A DNA stretch of 64,000 bases from Streptomyces zhaozhouensis. GTDB taxonomy: Bacteria; Actinomycetota; Actinomycetes; Streptomycetales; Streptomycetaceae. The stretch covers positions 62,001-126,000 of the forward strand of contig NZ_OCNE01000001.1 in the NCBI RefSeq assembly GCF_900230195.1. The letters run 5' to 3'. A model generated the notes under the pieces. It was not told where the DNA came from. It made no database searches and saw only the letters and a program-made list of their open reading frames with translations. Of the stretch, positions 41,435 to 50,502 are shown in pieces (the first letter of the stretch is position 1; the number at the start of each line of letters is the position of its first letter). Position numbers and translations under genes: made by a program.

Positions 41435-42034
41435 ATGCCAACCGACTCGACCGAGCGGGAAACGGAAGAGCTCACGCCCGGCGCGCAGCGCATCCTGGAG
41501 GTCGCCTCCGAGCTCTTCTACCGGCGCGGAATCCACGCGGTCGGAGTGGACACCATCGCGGCCGAGTCGGGGGTCACCAAGCGCACGCTGTACAACCGGT
41601 TCGGCTCCAAGGACAACCTGCTGCGCATCTATCTGGAGACCAAGGACCGCCGATGGCGTGAACTCGTCGTCGACCGCCTCGGCAGCGAGAACGGAGACCC
41701 GCGGGCGCGGGTGCTGGTGCCGTTCACGGTGCTACCCGAGTGGCTGACCGAGTCGGACCGCGGATGCAGCTTCGTGAACGCCTTCGCCGAACTGCCGGAG
41801 CGCGATCACCCGGGGAACCGGGTGATCAGGGCGGAGAAGCAGTGGCTGCGGCGCTTCTTCCACGACCGGATCACGGAGGCCGGGGCGGAGGAGGGGGCGG
41901 CGTCGACGCTCGCGGTCCAACTGCTGGCGCTCCACGAGGGGGCCATCGTCAGCAACGCGATCGCGGAGGTGCCCGGCACGGTGCGGGCCGTCACGGAGGC
42001 GGCGACGGCCCTCGTCGACGCCGCGTTGGCCTAG
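41435..42034 (+). CDS. TetR-family regulator
   Basis: A 199-residue repressor. DNA-binding domain about 18-62 with GVDTIAAESGVTKRTLYNRFGSKDNLL as its core. Divergent from the 67-residue ORF, with two ACAGATCTGT-like sites between. The ligand domain contains one cysteine in a SDRGCSFVNAFAELP segment, a stretch common in this TetR subgroup. Ribosome site AAGGGG is distant from the ATG. Confidence 0.9.
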   Translation: MPTDSTERETEELTPGAQRILEVASELFYRRGIHAVGVDTIAAESGVTKRTLYNRFGSKDNLLRIYLETKDRRWRELVVDRLGSENGDPRARVLVPFTVLPEWLTESDRGCSFVNAFAELPERDHPGNRVIRAEKQWLRRFFHDRITEAGAEEGAASTLAVQLLALHEGAIVSNAIAEVPGTVRAVTEAATALVDAALA

Positions 42035-42120
42035 CCGGCGGGCGCGGGCCCCGGCGGGCGTGGGAGCGACCACCCGCCTTACCAGCGCGGGACCGTCGTC
42101 GTCTGATCCGCGCCACAGAG

Positions 42121-42186
42121 GCACCGCGCCGTTCCCCGCGCCCCTGAGGCGGCCGCCACCGGCACCCGACCGACCACGCCCACCAC
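42121..42186. repeat. Dispersed intergenic repeat, copy B
   Basis: GCACCGCGCCGTTCCCCGCG to GACCACGCCCACCA, related to 24234-24315. Also between convergent genes, which suits a terminator-like role. Confidence 0.55.
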
Positions 42187-42213
42187 GATCCGCCCGGACC
42201 GTCGTCGGCCGCC

Positions 42214-43767
42214 TCAGACCGCCGAGCGGGACCGCGCCTTGAAGGCGGCCTTGCGGGCCTGCTTGGCCAGCTGGCGGTCGGGGTGCATCCGGCCCACGGC
42301 CTCCAACACGTCGGCCGTGGCCGGGTGTTCGGTCCGCCAGGCGCGGTCGAGGAAGGCCGTGTTCTGGTCGACCAGCCCGGTCACCAGCTCCCGCAGCTCC
42401 GGCGCGCTCTCCTCTTCCTCGCTCTCCGTGCCCAACTGCGCCGCGAGCGTGTCGATGGTCAGCCAGAAGACCATCTCCTCGGGCGGCGGGGGTACGTCCG
42501 CCGCGCTCCGTTCCACCAGCCAGACCCGCGCGAGCCCGCCCAGCTCGGGGTCGTCCAGCACCTCGCGGAGCGCCGGCTCGGCCTCGGTGCCCAGCAGCGC
42601 GAGGGCCAGTTGGCAGCCGAGCCGGCGGGCCGGACCCGCCGGGTCGTCGCCGCGCGCCGCCGCCAGCAACTCCCTGGCCGCCGCGGCCGGTTCGCGCTCG
42701 GCGAGCCAACGCTGCGCCTCCTCCGTGGCATCCGACGGCGCCCGCTCGGTCAGCGCGTCGAGCAGCGCCCCCGCCGGCTCGGCGGTCAACTCGCCGACGA
42801 GCGGCGCTTCTACGCCCGCCTCCCGCATCCGGGCGCGGACCGCGTGGAAGCCGAGCGGGGTCAGCCGCACCTGGCCGTAACGGGTCAGGTCGTCCAGGTC
42901 GGCGTCGCCGATGTCCTGAACGCCGCCGGGCGCGTCGTCGTCCTCGTCGTCCCGCAGCACCTCGTCGTCGATCGGCCGGTACACCAGCAGGCCGGTGTCG
43001 GCCAGCACCCGGAACCACTGGTCGAGCCGGACCACCAGGGAGGAGACGTCCTCCAGGGCCTCGTCGGTCAACTCCTCGGCGTCGTCCGGCAGAAGCACGG
43101 CGGCGGCCACCATCGGCAGCGGCAGCGGGGTCACGCCCTGGCCGTCCTCGTCGGTGACGCCCAGCAGGTAGAGGTGGCCGAGAACGCTGTCCAGCAGCCC
43201 GGTCTCCGCCTCCGCGTCCCACTCCAGGGCGTCCACATCAATGGCGTCCGGGTCGAGTTGGCCGTCCTCGTCGAAGAGACCGGCCAGGTCCTCGCCCAGC
43301 AGCTCCTCGAAGCTGGGGGTCGCCACGTCGGAGAGGACCACCTCAAGACCGTCGGACCAGACGCCGAGGACCTCCTCGGGGTCACCGTCGGCGAGGTCGG
43401 CCAACTCCTTGTCGGGCGAGGCCAGGCCGACGGCGTGGTCCTCCTCGGCGCCGGCCTCCCGTTCGCCGTCGCCCGCCGTCTCCACCACGCTGACCAGGCC
43501 GGAGTCGACCGCGAAGTTCCACGCCTCGACGGTCACGGCCTCGCCCTCGGGGTCGTCGCCGAGCGCCAGCTCGTCGACGGCGGCGGCCAGCCGGGGTTCG
43601 AGCAACTCCCCGCCCGCGCCCACCGGCACGCCGCCCTCGGCCCAGGCGGCGAGCCGCAGCGCGCGGGAGAGCAACGGGGCGGCGAGCGCCTGGCGGGCCA
43701 ACTCGTCCACGGACGGCAGCCGTACGGGCGGCATCACGGGGCGGTCGTCCTTCGGGTCGAGCGACAT
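42214..43767 (-). CDS. Conserved acidic protein of unknown function
   Basis: A 517-residue cytoplasmic protein with no recognised domain. It is strongly acidic in the middle (DEDGQLDPDAIDVDALEWDAE, DDEDDDAPGG) and has an alpha-helical repeat-like C-terminal half (ALTERAPSDATEEAQRWLAE, GPARRLGCQLALALLGTEAEPALREVL) that resembles HEAT-like scaffolds. The C-terminus is basic (KQARKAAFKARSR). ATG 43767 with AGGAG upstream. Convergent with tetR; divergent from the nuclease. Probably a Streptomyces family protein; function unknown. Confidence 0.7.
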   Translation of the reverse strand: MSLDPKDDRPVMPPVRLPSVDELARQALAAPLLSRALRLAAWAEGGVPVGAGGELLEPRLAAAVDELALGDDPEGEAVTVEAWNFAVDSGLVSVVETAGDGEREAGAEEDHAVGLASPDKELADLADGDPEEVLGVWSDGLEVVLSDVATPSFEELLGEDLAGLFDEDGQLDPDAIDVDALEWDAEAETGLLDSVLGHLYLLGVTDEDGQGVTPLPLPMVAAAVLLPDDAEELTDEALEDVSSLVVRLDQWFRVLADTGLLVYRPIDDEVLRDDEDDDAPGGVQDIGDADLDDLTRYGQVRLTPLGFHAVRARMREAGVEAPLVGELTAEPAGALLDALTERAPSDATEEAQRWLAEREPAAAARELLAAARGDDPAGPARRLGCQLALALLGTEAEPALREVLDDPELGGLARVWLVERSAADVPPPPEEMVFWLTIDTLAAQLGTESEEEESAPELRELVTGLVDQNTAFLDRAWRTEHPATADVLEAVGRMHPDRQLAKQARKAAFKARSRSAV

Positions 43768-44154
43768 GGGGCGAACTCCTCGGGCGGGTCGGCTTCCCGC
43801 AGGCGGTCGGTGCGGTCGGGCAGGGCCCAGCCTAGACGTGATCGGGCCCGCCCCGTGGCGCATCCGGCGGGTTCCGCTCCGCTTCCTTCGAACGTCGTCC
43901 CCGGCGGTCGCCGCTTCGCCCCGGCGGACGCCGGGAAGCGCGCGCCGCCGGGAGGCGGGGCCCGGCGTCGCCCCGCTCACCCGCTGGTTAACAGTTGGTT
44001 GACGCACGGCAAGACCCCTGCCCCGCGCGGCGTTACCCGCGTAGCGTGACCCCGTCCTCGTTCCCCCGCCCCGCCGTTCCCGCCCGTCCGCGACGCCTGT
44101 CCGCAACGTCCGTCCGCAACGCCTGTCCGCAACGTCCGTCCTGGAGAGTGTCAC
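43768..44154. other. 387-bp intergenic region before the secreted nuclease
   Basis: Divergent promoter region. Contains two 11-bp-spaced GGTTRAC repeats (43986-43992 and 43997-44003) reminiscent of PHO boxes, a TAGCGT hexamer near 44042 and a 26-bp-period direct repeat at 44095. No protein-like ORF. Confidence 0.5.
44095..44141 (+). repeat. 21-bp direct repeat, 26-bp period
   Basis: GCCTGTCCGCAACGTCCGTC starts at 44095 and again at 44121, just before the nuclease ribosome site. Could affect leader length; likely slippage. Confidence 0.7.
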
Positions 44155-46035
44155 GTGAACGCCCACCGCCCCGCCGACCGCGCCCGTCCGTTCCGCCAAC
44201 CGCCGCGCGGTTCCCTCGCCTTGGCCGCCGCCGTCGCCGGTGGGCTGTGCCTGCCGCTGGTGTGCGGGCCGGGTTCCGCCGCCGCCGAGCCGGTCGCGGT
44301 GCGGATCGCGCAGATCCAGGGCGACACCAGGCTCTCGCCGCTGGCCGGCGAGCGGGTCACCGGCGTCGCGGGCGTGGTGACCGGGGTCCGGGCGTTCGGC
44401 TCGCGCGGGTTCTGGGTCCAGGACCCGGTGGGTGACGGCGACCCGGCGACCAGCGAGGGGATCTTCGTCTACACCGGCGACGCCGTCCCGGAGGCGGCGG
44501 TCGGCGACGCGGTGGAGGTCGAGGGCACCGTCGAGGAGTACTACCCGGGCGGTGTCGACGGCGGCGGCCAGTCACTCACCCAGCTGACCGACCCGCGCGT
44601 GACGGTCGTCTCCTCGGGCGAGGAGCTGCCGGAGCCCGTGGAGTTGACCGGCGACTCGCTCCCCCGGCGGTACGCGCCGACCGGCGACCCCGAGGACGGC
44701 GGCGGCATCGAGGGGCTGCCGCTGCGGGAGGACGAGTTCGCGCTCGACCACTACGAGGCGCTTGAGGGCATGGTGGTCTCGCTCGCGGACGCGCCGGTGG
44801 TCGGTCCCAGCACCGAGTACGGCGAACTCTGGGTGACCCTCCGCCCGGAGGAGAACCCGACGCCGCGCGGCGGGACCCGTTACTCGTCCTACGCGGCTCA
44901 CAATCCGGGCCGCCTGAAGGTCGAGTCACTGATCCCGTTCGCCGAACGCCCGTTCCCCGAGGCCAACGTGGGCGACCGGCTGACCGGCACCACCACCGGC
45001 CCCCTGGACTACGACTCGTTCGGCGGATACACGCTGGCGGCGAGGGAGTTGGGGGAGGTCGCCGACGGTGGCCTCGACCGCGAGCGGACCAGGCCGCAGC
45101 GGCCCGGGGAGCTGGCCGTGGCCGCGTACAACGTCGAGAACCTGAACCCGGGGGACCCGGCGGAGAAGTTCGAACGACTCGCCGGCGCCGTGGTGGAGAA
45201 CCTCGCCTCGCCCGACGTGCTGGCCGTCGAGGAGATCCAGGACGACAGCGGCCCGACGGACGACGGGACGGTGACGGCCGAGGAGACGCTGCGGCTGTTC
45301 ACCGAGGCCGTGGTCGCCGCCGGCGGGCCGCGCTACGAGTGGCGCGGGATCGACCCGGTGGACGGCGCCGACGGCGGGCAGCCGGGCGGCAACATCCGCA
45401 ACGTGCTGCTCTTCAACCCCGCGCGCGTCTCCTTCGTCGACCGCCCCGGCGGGGACGCCGAGCGCGCGACCGAGGTGGTGGGGCGGCGCGGCGAGGCCAC
45501 GTTGAGCCACTCCCCCGGCAGGATCGCGCCGGCGGACGAGGCGTGGCACGACAGCCGCAAGCCGCTGGCCGGGGAGTTCCGCTTCCGGGGCCGGACGGTG
45601 CTGGTGGTGGCCAACCACTTCGCGTCCAAGGGCGGCGACCAGCCGGCGCACGGCCGCTTCCAGCCCCCGCACCGCGGTTCGGAGGAGCAGCGGCTGGCGC
45701 AGGCGCGCGCCGTGCGGGACTTCGTCCGCGAGACGCGCGAGGCCGAGGGCGTGCGCCGGCCGGCGAACGTCGTGGTGCTCGGCGACCTCAACGACTTCGA
45801 GTTCTCCGCGACGGCCGAGGTGCTGACCGGCGGCGGACTGCTGGAGAACGCGCTGGACTCGCTGCCGGCGCGGGAGCGCTACACCTACGTGTTCGACGGG
45901 CAGTCGCAGGTGCTGGACCAGACGCTGGTCTCCCCCGCGATCCGCCGCTACGAGCTGGACGTGGTGCACATCAACGCCGAGTTCGCCGACCAGGCGAGCG
46001 ACCACGACCCGCAGGTGCTGCGTTTCCGCCCCTGA
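44155..46035 (+). CDS. Secreted endonuclease/exonuclease/phosphatase-family nuclease
   Basis: A 626-residue exported enzyme of the ExeM/NucH type. Signal peptide about 1-44 (ends GSAAAEP). Residues 50-310 hold an OB-fold-like extracellular-nuclease domain; the catalytic EEP domain runs from VAAYNVENLNPGD (about 325) through VEEIQDDSG, VVANHFASKGGD, VVLGDLNDFEFS to QASDHDPQVL, giving the metal and His/Asp catalytic residues. GTG 44155 with GGAGAG upstream. Role: scavenging phosphate or nucleotides from external DNA. A PHO-box-like repeat upstream agrees but is weak. Confidence 0.88.
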   Translation: MNAHRPADRARPFRQPPRGSLALAAAVAGGLCLPLVCGPGSAAAEPVAVRIAQIQGDTRLSPLAGERVTGVAGVVTGVRAFGSRGFWVQDPVGDGDPATSEGIFVYTGDAVPEAAVGDAVEVEGTVEEYYPGGVDGGGQSLTQLTDPRVTVVSSGEELPEPVELTGDSLPRRYAPTGDPEDGGGIEGLPLREDEFALDHYEALEGMVVSLADAPVVGPSTEYGELWVTLRPEENPTPRGGTRYSSYAAHNPGRLKVESLIPFAERPFPEANVGDRLTGTTTGPLDYDSFGGYTLAARELGEVADGGLDRERTRPQRPGELAVAAYNVENLNPGDPAEKFERLAGAVVENLASPDVLAVEEIQDDSGPTDDGTVTAEETLRLFTEAVVAAGGPRYEWRGIDPVDGADGGQPGGNIRNVLLFNPARVSFVDRPGGDAERATEVVGRRGEATLSHSPGRIAPADEAWHDSRKPLAGEFRFRGRTVLVVANHFASKGGDQPAHGRFQPPHRGSEEQRLAQARAVRDFVRETREAEGVRRPANVVVLGDLNDFEFSATAEVLTGGGLLENALDSLPARERYTYVFDGQSQVLDQTLVSPAIRRYELDVVHINAEFADQASDHDPQVLRFRP

Positions 46036-46169
46036 ACCGGGAACGGAGCGCCGCACGGGGCATGGCGCGGCGCGTGGGCAGGGGCGAGGCACTGTGAAGC
46101 GGCGCTGAAGGATGCCGCACAGCATGACGAAGTGGACCGGGACGGCCCGGTGGGACCAGACTCTCGGTC

Positions 46170-47066
46170 ATGCGTCTGGGACCACTGGGCCGCTGTGCGG
46201 CCGCCATGATCACCCCGTTCACCGAGGACGGAGCGCTCGACCCGACGGGCGCCGAGCGGCTGGCCGCCCACCTGATCCGCCGGGGCGGCTGCGACGCCCT
46301 GGTGGTCAACGGCACCACGGGCGAGTCGCCGACGACCAGCGACGCGGAGAAGACGACGCTGGTGCGGGCCGTCGTGAGCGCGGTCGGCGGCGAGGCCACG
46401 GTGGTGGCCGGCGTCGGGACGGCCGACACCCGGCACTCGGTCGAGCTGGCCCGCTCCGCTCAACAGGCGGGCGCCGACGGCCTGTTGGTGGTGACGCCCT
46501 ACTACTCGCGGCCGACCCAGGAGGCCGTCGTCCGGCACCTGCTGACGGTCGCCGACGCCACCGAGCTGCCCGTGATGCTCTACGACATCCCGGCACGGAC
46601 CGGCGAGGGCACCGCGCTGACCCTGGACTCGCTGCGCCGGCTCGCCGAGCACCCCCGGGTCGTGGCGGTCAAGGACTGCTCCTTCGACCTGCTGAAGGCC
46701 GGGCGGGCGCTGGCCGAGACGGACCTGGCCTACTACGCCGGCAGCGAGGAGCTGAACCTGCCGCTGCTGTCGCTCGGCGGCAGCGGCGTGGTCAGCACGG
46801 CGGCCAACGTGGTCGGCAACCAGGTGCGCGCGGTGGTCGACGCGTTCGCCGCGGGCGAGACGGAGACGGCGGCCCGCCGCCACGGGGCGCTGCTGCCGCT
46901 GGTCGAGGCGCTGACCGGGCACGGGCCCGGCACGGTGGCGGTCAAGGCGCTGTTCCGCGCGGCGGGGCTCCCCGGCGGCCCGGTCCGCCCGCCGCTGCTG
47001 CCGGCGGACCCCGAACTGACCGCGCTTCTCGCGAAGACGCTCCGGGCGGCCGTCGCGGAGGGCTGA
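46170..47066 (+). CDS. dapA: 4-hydroxy-tetrahydrodipicolinate synthase
   Basis: A 298-residue DHDPS (EC 4.3.3.7), first committed step of lysine/diaminopimelate synthesis. NGTTGESPT (47-55), Tyr138 and Arg143 in YDIPARTG, and Schiff-base Lys168 in AVKD are all those of true DapA; Arg143, which holds the aspartate-semialdehyde carboxylate, separates it from the two catabolic paralogues at 22197 and 37006. dapD lies 1.4 kb away on the other strand. Confidence 0.92.
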   Translation: MRLGPLGRCAAAMITPFTEDGALDPTGAERLAAHLIRRGGCDALVVNGTTGESPTTSDAEKTTLVRAVVSAVGGEATVVAGVGTADTRHSVELARSAQQAGADGLLVVTPYYSRPTQEAVVRHLLTVADATELPVMLYDIPARTGEGTALTLDSLRRLAEHPRVVAVKDCSFDLLKAGRALAETDLAYYAGSEELNLPLLSLGGSGVVSTAANVVGNQVRAVVDAFAAGETETAARRHGALLPLVEALTGHGPGTVAVKALFRAAGLPGGPVRPPLLPADPELTALLAKTLRAAVAEG

Positions 47067-47101
47067 CCCGCCGCCCGCGCCGTTCCCCCGCGCCCCCGGT
47101 C

Positions 47102-47120
47102 CCGGCCCGCGCCGGGCCGG
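47102..47120. terminator. Hairpin between dapA and the MerR-clamp gene
   Basis: CCGGCCCG (47102-47109) and CGGGCCGG (47113-47120) with a 3-nt loop, abutting the stop of the minus-strand gene and usable from both sides. Confidence 0.6.
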
Positions 47121-48326
47121 TCAGCCCATGTCCATGTCGTCGAGGCGGACCGGCATCAGGAGCGACAGCCGGTCGGAGGCGGCGTCGCGGGGGCGGAGGC
47201 TGAGGGGGGCCGTCGGGCCGCCGATCTCGATCTCCGCGTGGGTGGCGCCCAGGGCCGCCAGCGCCTCGGTGAGGAAGTCCCGGTTGACGGCGACCCGCGG
47301 GCCCCCGCCCGCCGCCTCCGGGGAGGCGGTGAGCCGTGCCGGCGCGTCGTCCGTGACGGTGAGCACGCTCACCGCGCACGCGCCTCCGTCCGGCGCGCTC
47401 CGTTCCTCGCGCGCCGGCGCGGCCGCGACCTCGGCGCGCAGCGCCGCCGTGTCGACGGTGACGCGGCGGCCGGCGGGCAGGTCGACCAGCCGGCGGTAGT
47501 CCGGGTACTCGTGGTCGACCGTGGGGCCCGCGACCCGGCGTGCGCCGACGTCGAGCGACGCCTCGCCGTCCCGCAGCGTCAGCCTGGCGGGGGAGGCGTC
47601 CGTCAGCAGCGCCCGCATCGCGTCCACCACGGGCGCGGCGACCAGGGCGCGCGCGCCGGCGCCCGGCTCGGACAGCGCGACCCCGGCGAGCGCCAACCGG
47701 TAGCGATCGGTGGCGACGAGCCGCAGCCGCCCGCCCTCGTCGTCGACGTCGAACAGCACCCCGCCGAGCGACGGCAGTTCGGGGTCGCCGCCGACGGCGA
47801 ACCGCACCGCGTCGAGCGCGCCGGCGAGCTCGGCGCCGGGCAGGGCCAGCACCACCTCGTGTCGGCGGCCCTCGTGTCCCTGGCCGTCGTGTCGGCGTTC
47901 GTCGTGCATGGCGTGCTCCCTCGGACGGTCCTCGCGCCGGCCGTGCGGCCGGACGCCGGTGCGCAGTCGGGAGAGTTCGCGCCTGGCCTCGGCCACCCCG
48001 TGCTCCAGCCGCCGCACATGCGCGGCCAGCAGCCGGGCCGGCAGCGTCGGGTCGCCGCCGGCCCGGCCGGCCAGCGCCAGCCGGATGTCCGCCAACGGCA
48101 TCCCGACCCGGCGCAACGCGGCGACCAGCCGCGCCTCGTCGAGCTGGCCGGGGTCGTAGCGGCGGTAGCCGGTGCGCGGGTCGACGACGGCCGGCACCAG
48201 CACGCCGGCGCCGTCGTAGAACCGCAGCGCGCTCACCGGAAGCCCACTGGCCCTGGCGAGTGCGCCGATCCCCAGCTCCCCGCCGTCCGCCTCGGACGGC
48301 CGGTGGTCAGGTCGTTCGCTCTCCAC
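47121..48326 (-). CDS. MerR helix-turn-helix fused to a DNA polymerase III beta (sliding clamp)-like region
   Basis: A 401-residue two-part protein. Residues about 17-105 are a MerR domain (IGALARASGLPVSALRFYDGAGVLVPAVVDPRTGYRRYDPGQL in parts, then a coiled helix to LSRL). After a His/Arg-rich linker (about 125-155) come two clamp-like domains: VVLALPGAELAGALDAVRFAV...LPSLGGVLFDVDDEGGRLRLVATDRYRLA matches the second domain of DnaN, and PRVAVNRDFLTEALAALG...RLSLLMPVRL matches the third. The first clamp domain is missing, replaced by MerR. GTG 48326 is likely the true start because the -10 hexamer of its own promoter covers an in-frame GTG at 48335. Confidence 0.82.
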   Translation of the reverse strand: MESERPDHRPSEADGGELGIGALARASGLPVSALRFYDGAGVLVPAVVDPRTGYRRYDPGQLDEARLVAALRRVGMPLADIRLALAGRAGGDPTLPARLLAAHVRRLEHGVAEARRELSRLRTGVRPHGRREDRPREHAMHDERRHDGQGHEGRRHEVVLALPGAELAGALDAVRFAVGGDPELPSLGGVLFDVDDEGGRLRLVATDRYRLALAGVALSEPGAGARALVAAPVVDAMRALLTDASPARLTLRDGEASLDVGARRVAGPTVDHEYPDYRRLVDLPAGRRVTVDTAALRAEVAAAPAREERSAPDGGACAVSVLTVTDDAPARLTASPEAAGGGPRVAVNRDFLTEALAALGATHAEIEIGGPTAPLSLRPRDAASDRLSLLMPVRLDDMDMG

Positions 48327-48333
48327 GGCCTTC

Positions 48334-48364
48334 ACCCTGGGCCCTGAAGCTGGTCGAGGGTCAA
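48334..48364 (-). promoter_or_regulatory. MerR-type promoter with 19-bp spacer
   Basis: Minus strand: TTGACC (48364-48359), 19-bp spacer containing a CCCT...AGGG dyad, then CAGGGT (48339-48334), 7 bp before GTG 48326. A 19-bp spacer with a dyad is the classical site of MerR autoregulation by DNA untwisting; the message would be leaderless. Confidence 0.6.
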
Positions 48365-48392
48365 GCGCGCGGCGACCCGGCGGGTGCGCACG

Positions 48393-48428
48393 GAGGCGGC
48401 CGCCGGGTTCGCCCCCGGCGGCCGCCTC
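48393..48428 (-). terminator. dapD terminator, perfect 15-bp stem
   Basis: GAGGCGGCCGCCGGG (48393-48407) pairs with CCCGGCGGCCGCCTC (48414-48428), loop TTCGCC, 18 bp past the dapD stop. It isolates dapD from the MerR-clamp gene. Confidence 0.85.
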
Positions 48429-48445
48429 GTCGGGCCCTCGGCGCC

Positions 48446-49435
48446 TCAGTTGTGGGTGTGCAGCGCCGCGTTGAGGCCGCCCCAGCTGCCGCTGCGGGGC
48501 AGCGCCTGCACGGTGCCGGTGGTGGAGTGGCGGCGGTAGAGCAGGTTGTCGGCGCCGGACAGCTCCAGGGCCTTGGCCACCGTCCCGTCGGGCAGCGTGA
48601 CCCGGGTGCCCGCGGTCAGGTAGAGGCCGGCCTCCACGACGCAGTCGTCGCCCAGCGAGATGCCGAGGCCGGACTGGGCGCCCAACAGGCAGCGCCTGCC
48701 GAGGGAGATGGTCTGCTTGCCGCCGCCGGACAGCGTTCCCATGATCGAGGCGCCGCCGCCGACGTCGGAGCCGTCCCCGACCACGACGCCCGCGCTGATC
48801 CGGCCCTCCACCATGGAGGAGCCGAGGGTGCCGGCGTTGAAGTTGCAGAAGCCCTCGTGCATCACGGTGGTGCCGGCGGCCAGGTGGGCGCCGAGCCGGA
48901 CGCGGTCGGCGTCGCCGATGCGCACCCCCGGGGGGACGACGTAGTCGGTCATCCGGGGGAACTTGTCGACACTGGTCACGGCGAACGTCTGGCCCGCCGC
49001 CCGCGCCGCCAGCTGGGCGCGGCCGACCTCCGCGGCCGGCACCGGACCGATGGTGGTCCAGGCGACGTTGGCCAGCAGGGCGAAGATGCCCTCCAGGTTG
49101 AGCCCGTGCGGCCGGGCCAGCCGGTGGCTGAGCAGGTGCAGCCGGAGGTAGACGTCGTGGGCGTCCAGCGGCTTGTCGTCGGTCGAGGCGATGACCGTGC
49201 GCACCGCGACCACCTCGACGTTCCGGCGCGGGTCGGGGCCCAGCGCGGCGGGGGCGTCGGGGCCGAGCAGTTCTGCGGCCCGCTCGGGGGTGAGGCGTTC
49301 GGTGCCGGCGGTGCCGGGCTCCTCGGTCAGCTCGGGGGTGGGGAACCAGGTGTCCAGCACGGTGCCGTCGGCGGCCAGGGTGGCCAGGCCGGCGGCGACG
49401 GCGCCGGTCGCGGTGCGAGGGGTCTCGTCGGTCAT
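48446..49435 (-). CDS. dapD: Tetrahydrodipicolinate N-succinyltransferase
   Basis: A 329-residue actinobacterial-type DapD (EC 2.3.1.117) of the lysine/cell-wall precursor pathway. The left-handed beta-helix of hexapeptide repeats is clear from about 150 on ([63 protein letters not shown] in parts). The [14 protein letters not shown] stretch is the active-site motif. ATG 49435. Ends at a strong terminator. Confidence 0.93.
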   Translation of the reverse strand: MTDETPRTATGAVAAGLATLAADGTVLDTWFPTPELTEEPGTAGTERLTPERAAELLGPDAPAALGPDPRRNVEVVAVRTVIASTDDKPLDAHDVYLRLHLLSHRLARPHGLNLEGIFALLANVAWTTIGPVPAAEVGRAQLAARAAGQTFAVTSVDKFPRMTDYVVPPGVRIGDADRVRLGAHLAAGTTVMHEGFCNFNAGTLGSSMVEGRISAGVVVGDGSDVGGGASIMGTLSGGGKQTISLGRRCLLGAQSGLGISLGDDCVVEAGLYLTAGTRVTLPDGTVAKALELSGADNLLYRRHSTTGTVQALPRSGSWGGLNAALHTHN

Positions 49436-49445
49436 GGACCCGACG

Positions 49446-50018
49446 CTAGCCGGTGCCCGGCCGTGGCCGCGAACCCGTCCCGGGAAGCAGCCGCGCCAGC
49501 GCCGCCCTGGTCTCCTCCGGACGGTGCGGCCCCCCGGTGAGCAGCAGTTGGATCAGCAGCCCGTCCACCAGTCCGACGAACGCCCGCGCGCCGGCCTCGT
49601 CCCCCGCCAACGGCCGCGCGAGCCGCACCATCTCGTCCACGCAGCGGGCGGCCAGCGGGCGCAGCGCGGGGCGTTCCAGGCCGGCGAAGTAGAGTCCGTA
49701 GACCAGCTCGGCCGAGGCCCTGCGCGGTCCGGTCCAGTCGTCCAGCAGGGTCACCACATGGTCGGCGACCGAGGGGGCGGCGCCGGCCTCGGCGACCCAC
49801 CGCCCGAACCACTCCAGCCACTCGGAGTTGACCCTCTCCAGCGCGGCGAGCAACAGCGCCTCGCCGCCGTCGAAGTGGTAGGTGGTCGAGCCCAGCGGCA
49901 CGTCCGCCTCGGCGGCCACCGCGCGATGGGTCAGCCCGTTGATCCCGCGACGCTCCAGCACCCGGGCCGCTGCGGCCACGATCCGCTCGCGCCGCTCGGG
50001 GTCGTAGCGGCGGGGCAT
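49446..50018 (-). CDS. TetR-family regulator of the SMR pump
   Basis: A 190-residue repressor, helix-turn-helix about 10-52 ([30 protein letters not shown] in parts). The ATG shares one base with the stop of the SMR gene (TGATG), so they are cotranscribed with the pump first. A 30-bp inverted repeat over the pump promoter is its likely site. Confidence 0.9.
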   Translation of the reverse strand: MPRRYDPERRERIVAAAARVLERRGINGLTHRAVAAEADVPLGSTTYHFDGGEALLLAALERVNSEWLEWFGRWVAEAGAAPSVADHVVTLLDDWTGPRRASAELVYGLYFAGLERPALRPLAARCVDEMVRLARPLAGDEAGARAFVGLVDGLLIQLLLTGGPHRPEETRAALARLLPGTGSRPRPGTG

Positions 50019-50338
50019 CAGTGCGCGCCGCCGAGGTTGAGCACGACGACGCCGGCGATGACCAGCAGCACCCCGGAGATCTTGAGCGGCGTCGTCGACT
50101 CGCCGAGGAACGCCATGCCGATCACCGCGATCAGCGCGGTGCCCGCGCCGGCCCAGATCGCGTAGGCGGTGCCGACGTCCAGGGTCTTCAACGCCTGAGC
50201 GAGCAGCGCGAAAGCCAGCAGATAGCCGGCGATCGAGCCGACCGTGGGCCAGAGCCTGCTGTAGCCGTCGCTCTGCTTCATCAGGGTGGTCGCGGCGATC
50301 TCCAGCAGGATCGCCCCGGAGAGGGTCAGATACGCCAT
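50018..50338 (-). CDS. Small multidrug resistance (SMR) efflux protein
   Basis: A 106-residue, four-span transporter of the EmrE/QacE type. The essential membrane glutamate is in LLEIAATTLMKQSDG (Glu at about 13), with the conserved YAIWAGAGTALIA of span 3 and GVVLLVIAGVVVLNL-like span 4. ATG 50338 (MAYLTL) lies 7 nt after TACGCT, so probably leaderless. Cotranscribed with its TetR regulator. Exports cationic drugs in exchange for protons. Confidence 0.92.
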   Translation of the reverse strand: MAYLTLSGAILLEIAATTLMKQSDGYSRLWPTVGSIAGYLLAFALLAQALKTLDVGTAYAIWAGAGTALIAVIGMAFLGESTTPLKISGVLLVIAGVVVLNLGGAH

Positions 50339-50346
50339 GCGGACAA

Positions 50347-50376
50347 GCGTACACAACGATGTGGACGCGTGTACGC
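50347..50376. promoter_or_regulatory. Operator over the SMR-tetR promoter
   Basis: GCGTACAC (50347-50354) and GTGTACGC (50369-50376) are perfect complements 14 bp apart and overlap the TACGCT -10 hexamer (50346-50351, minus strand). An inner CACA-N4-TGTG dyad shares the centre. Confidence 0.75.
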
Positions 50377-50502
50377 AACGCGGGCGCGGCCCTCCGGACG
50401 GGTGAGCCGGCCACCCCGCCCGGGGAGCCGCGCGTCGCGCGGGGACCGGGGCGGCGAGGGTGATCCGGAAAGCTTGTCGGACAAGCGAGAGGGAGCAACG
50501 AG

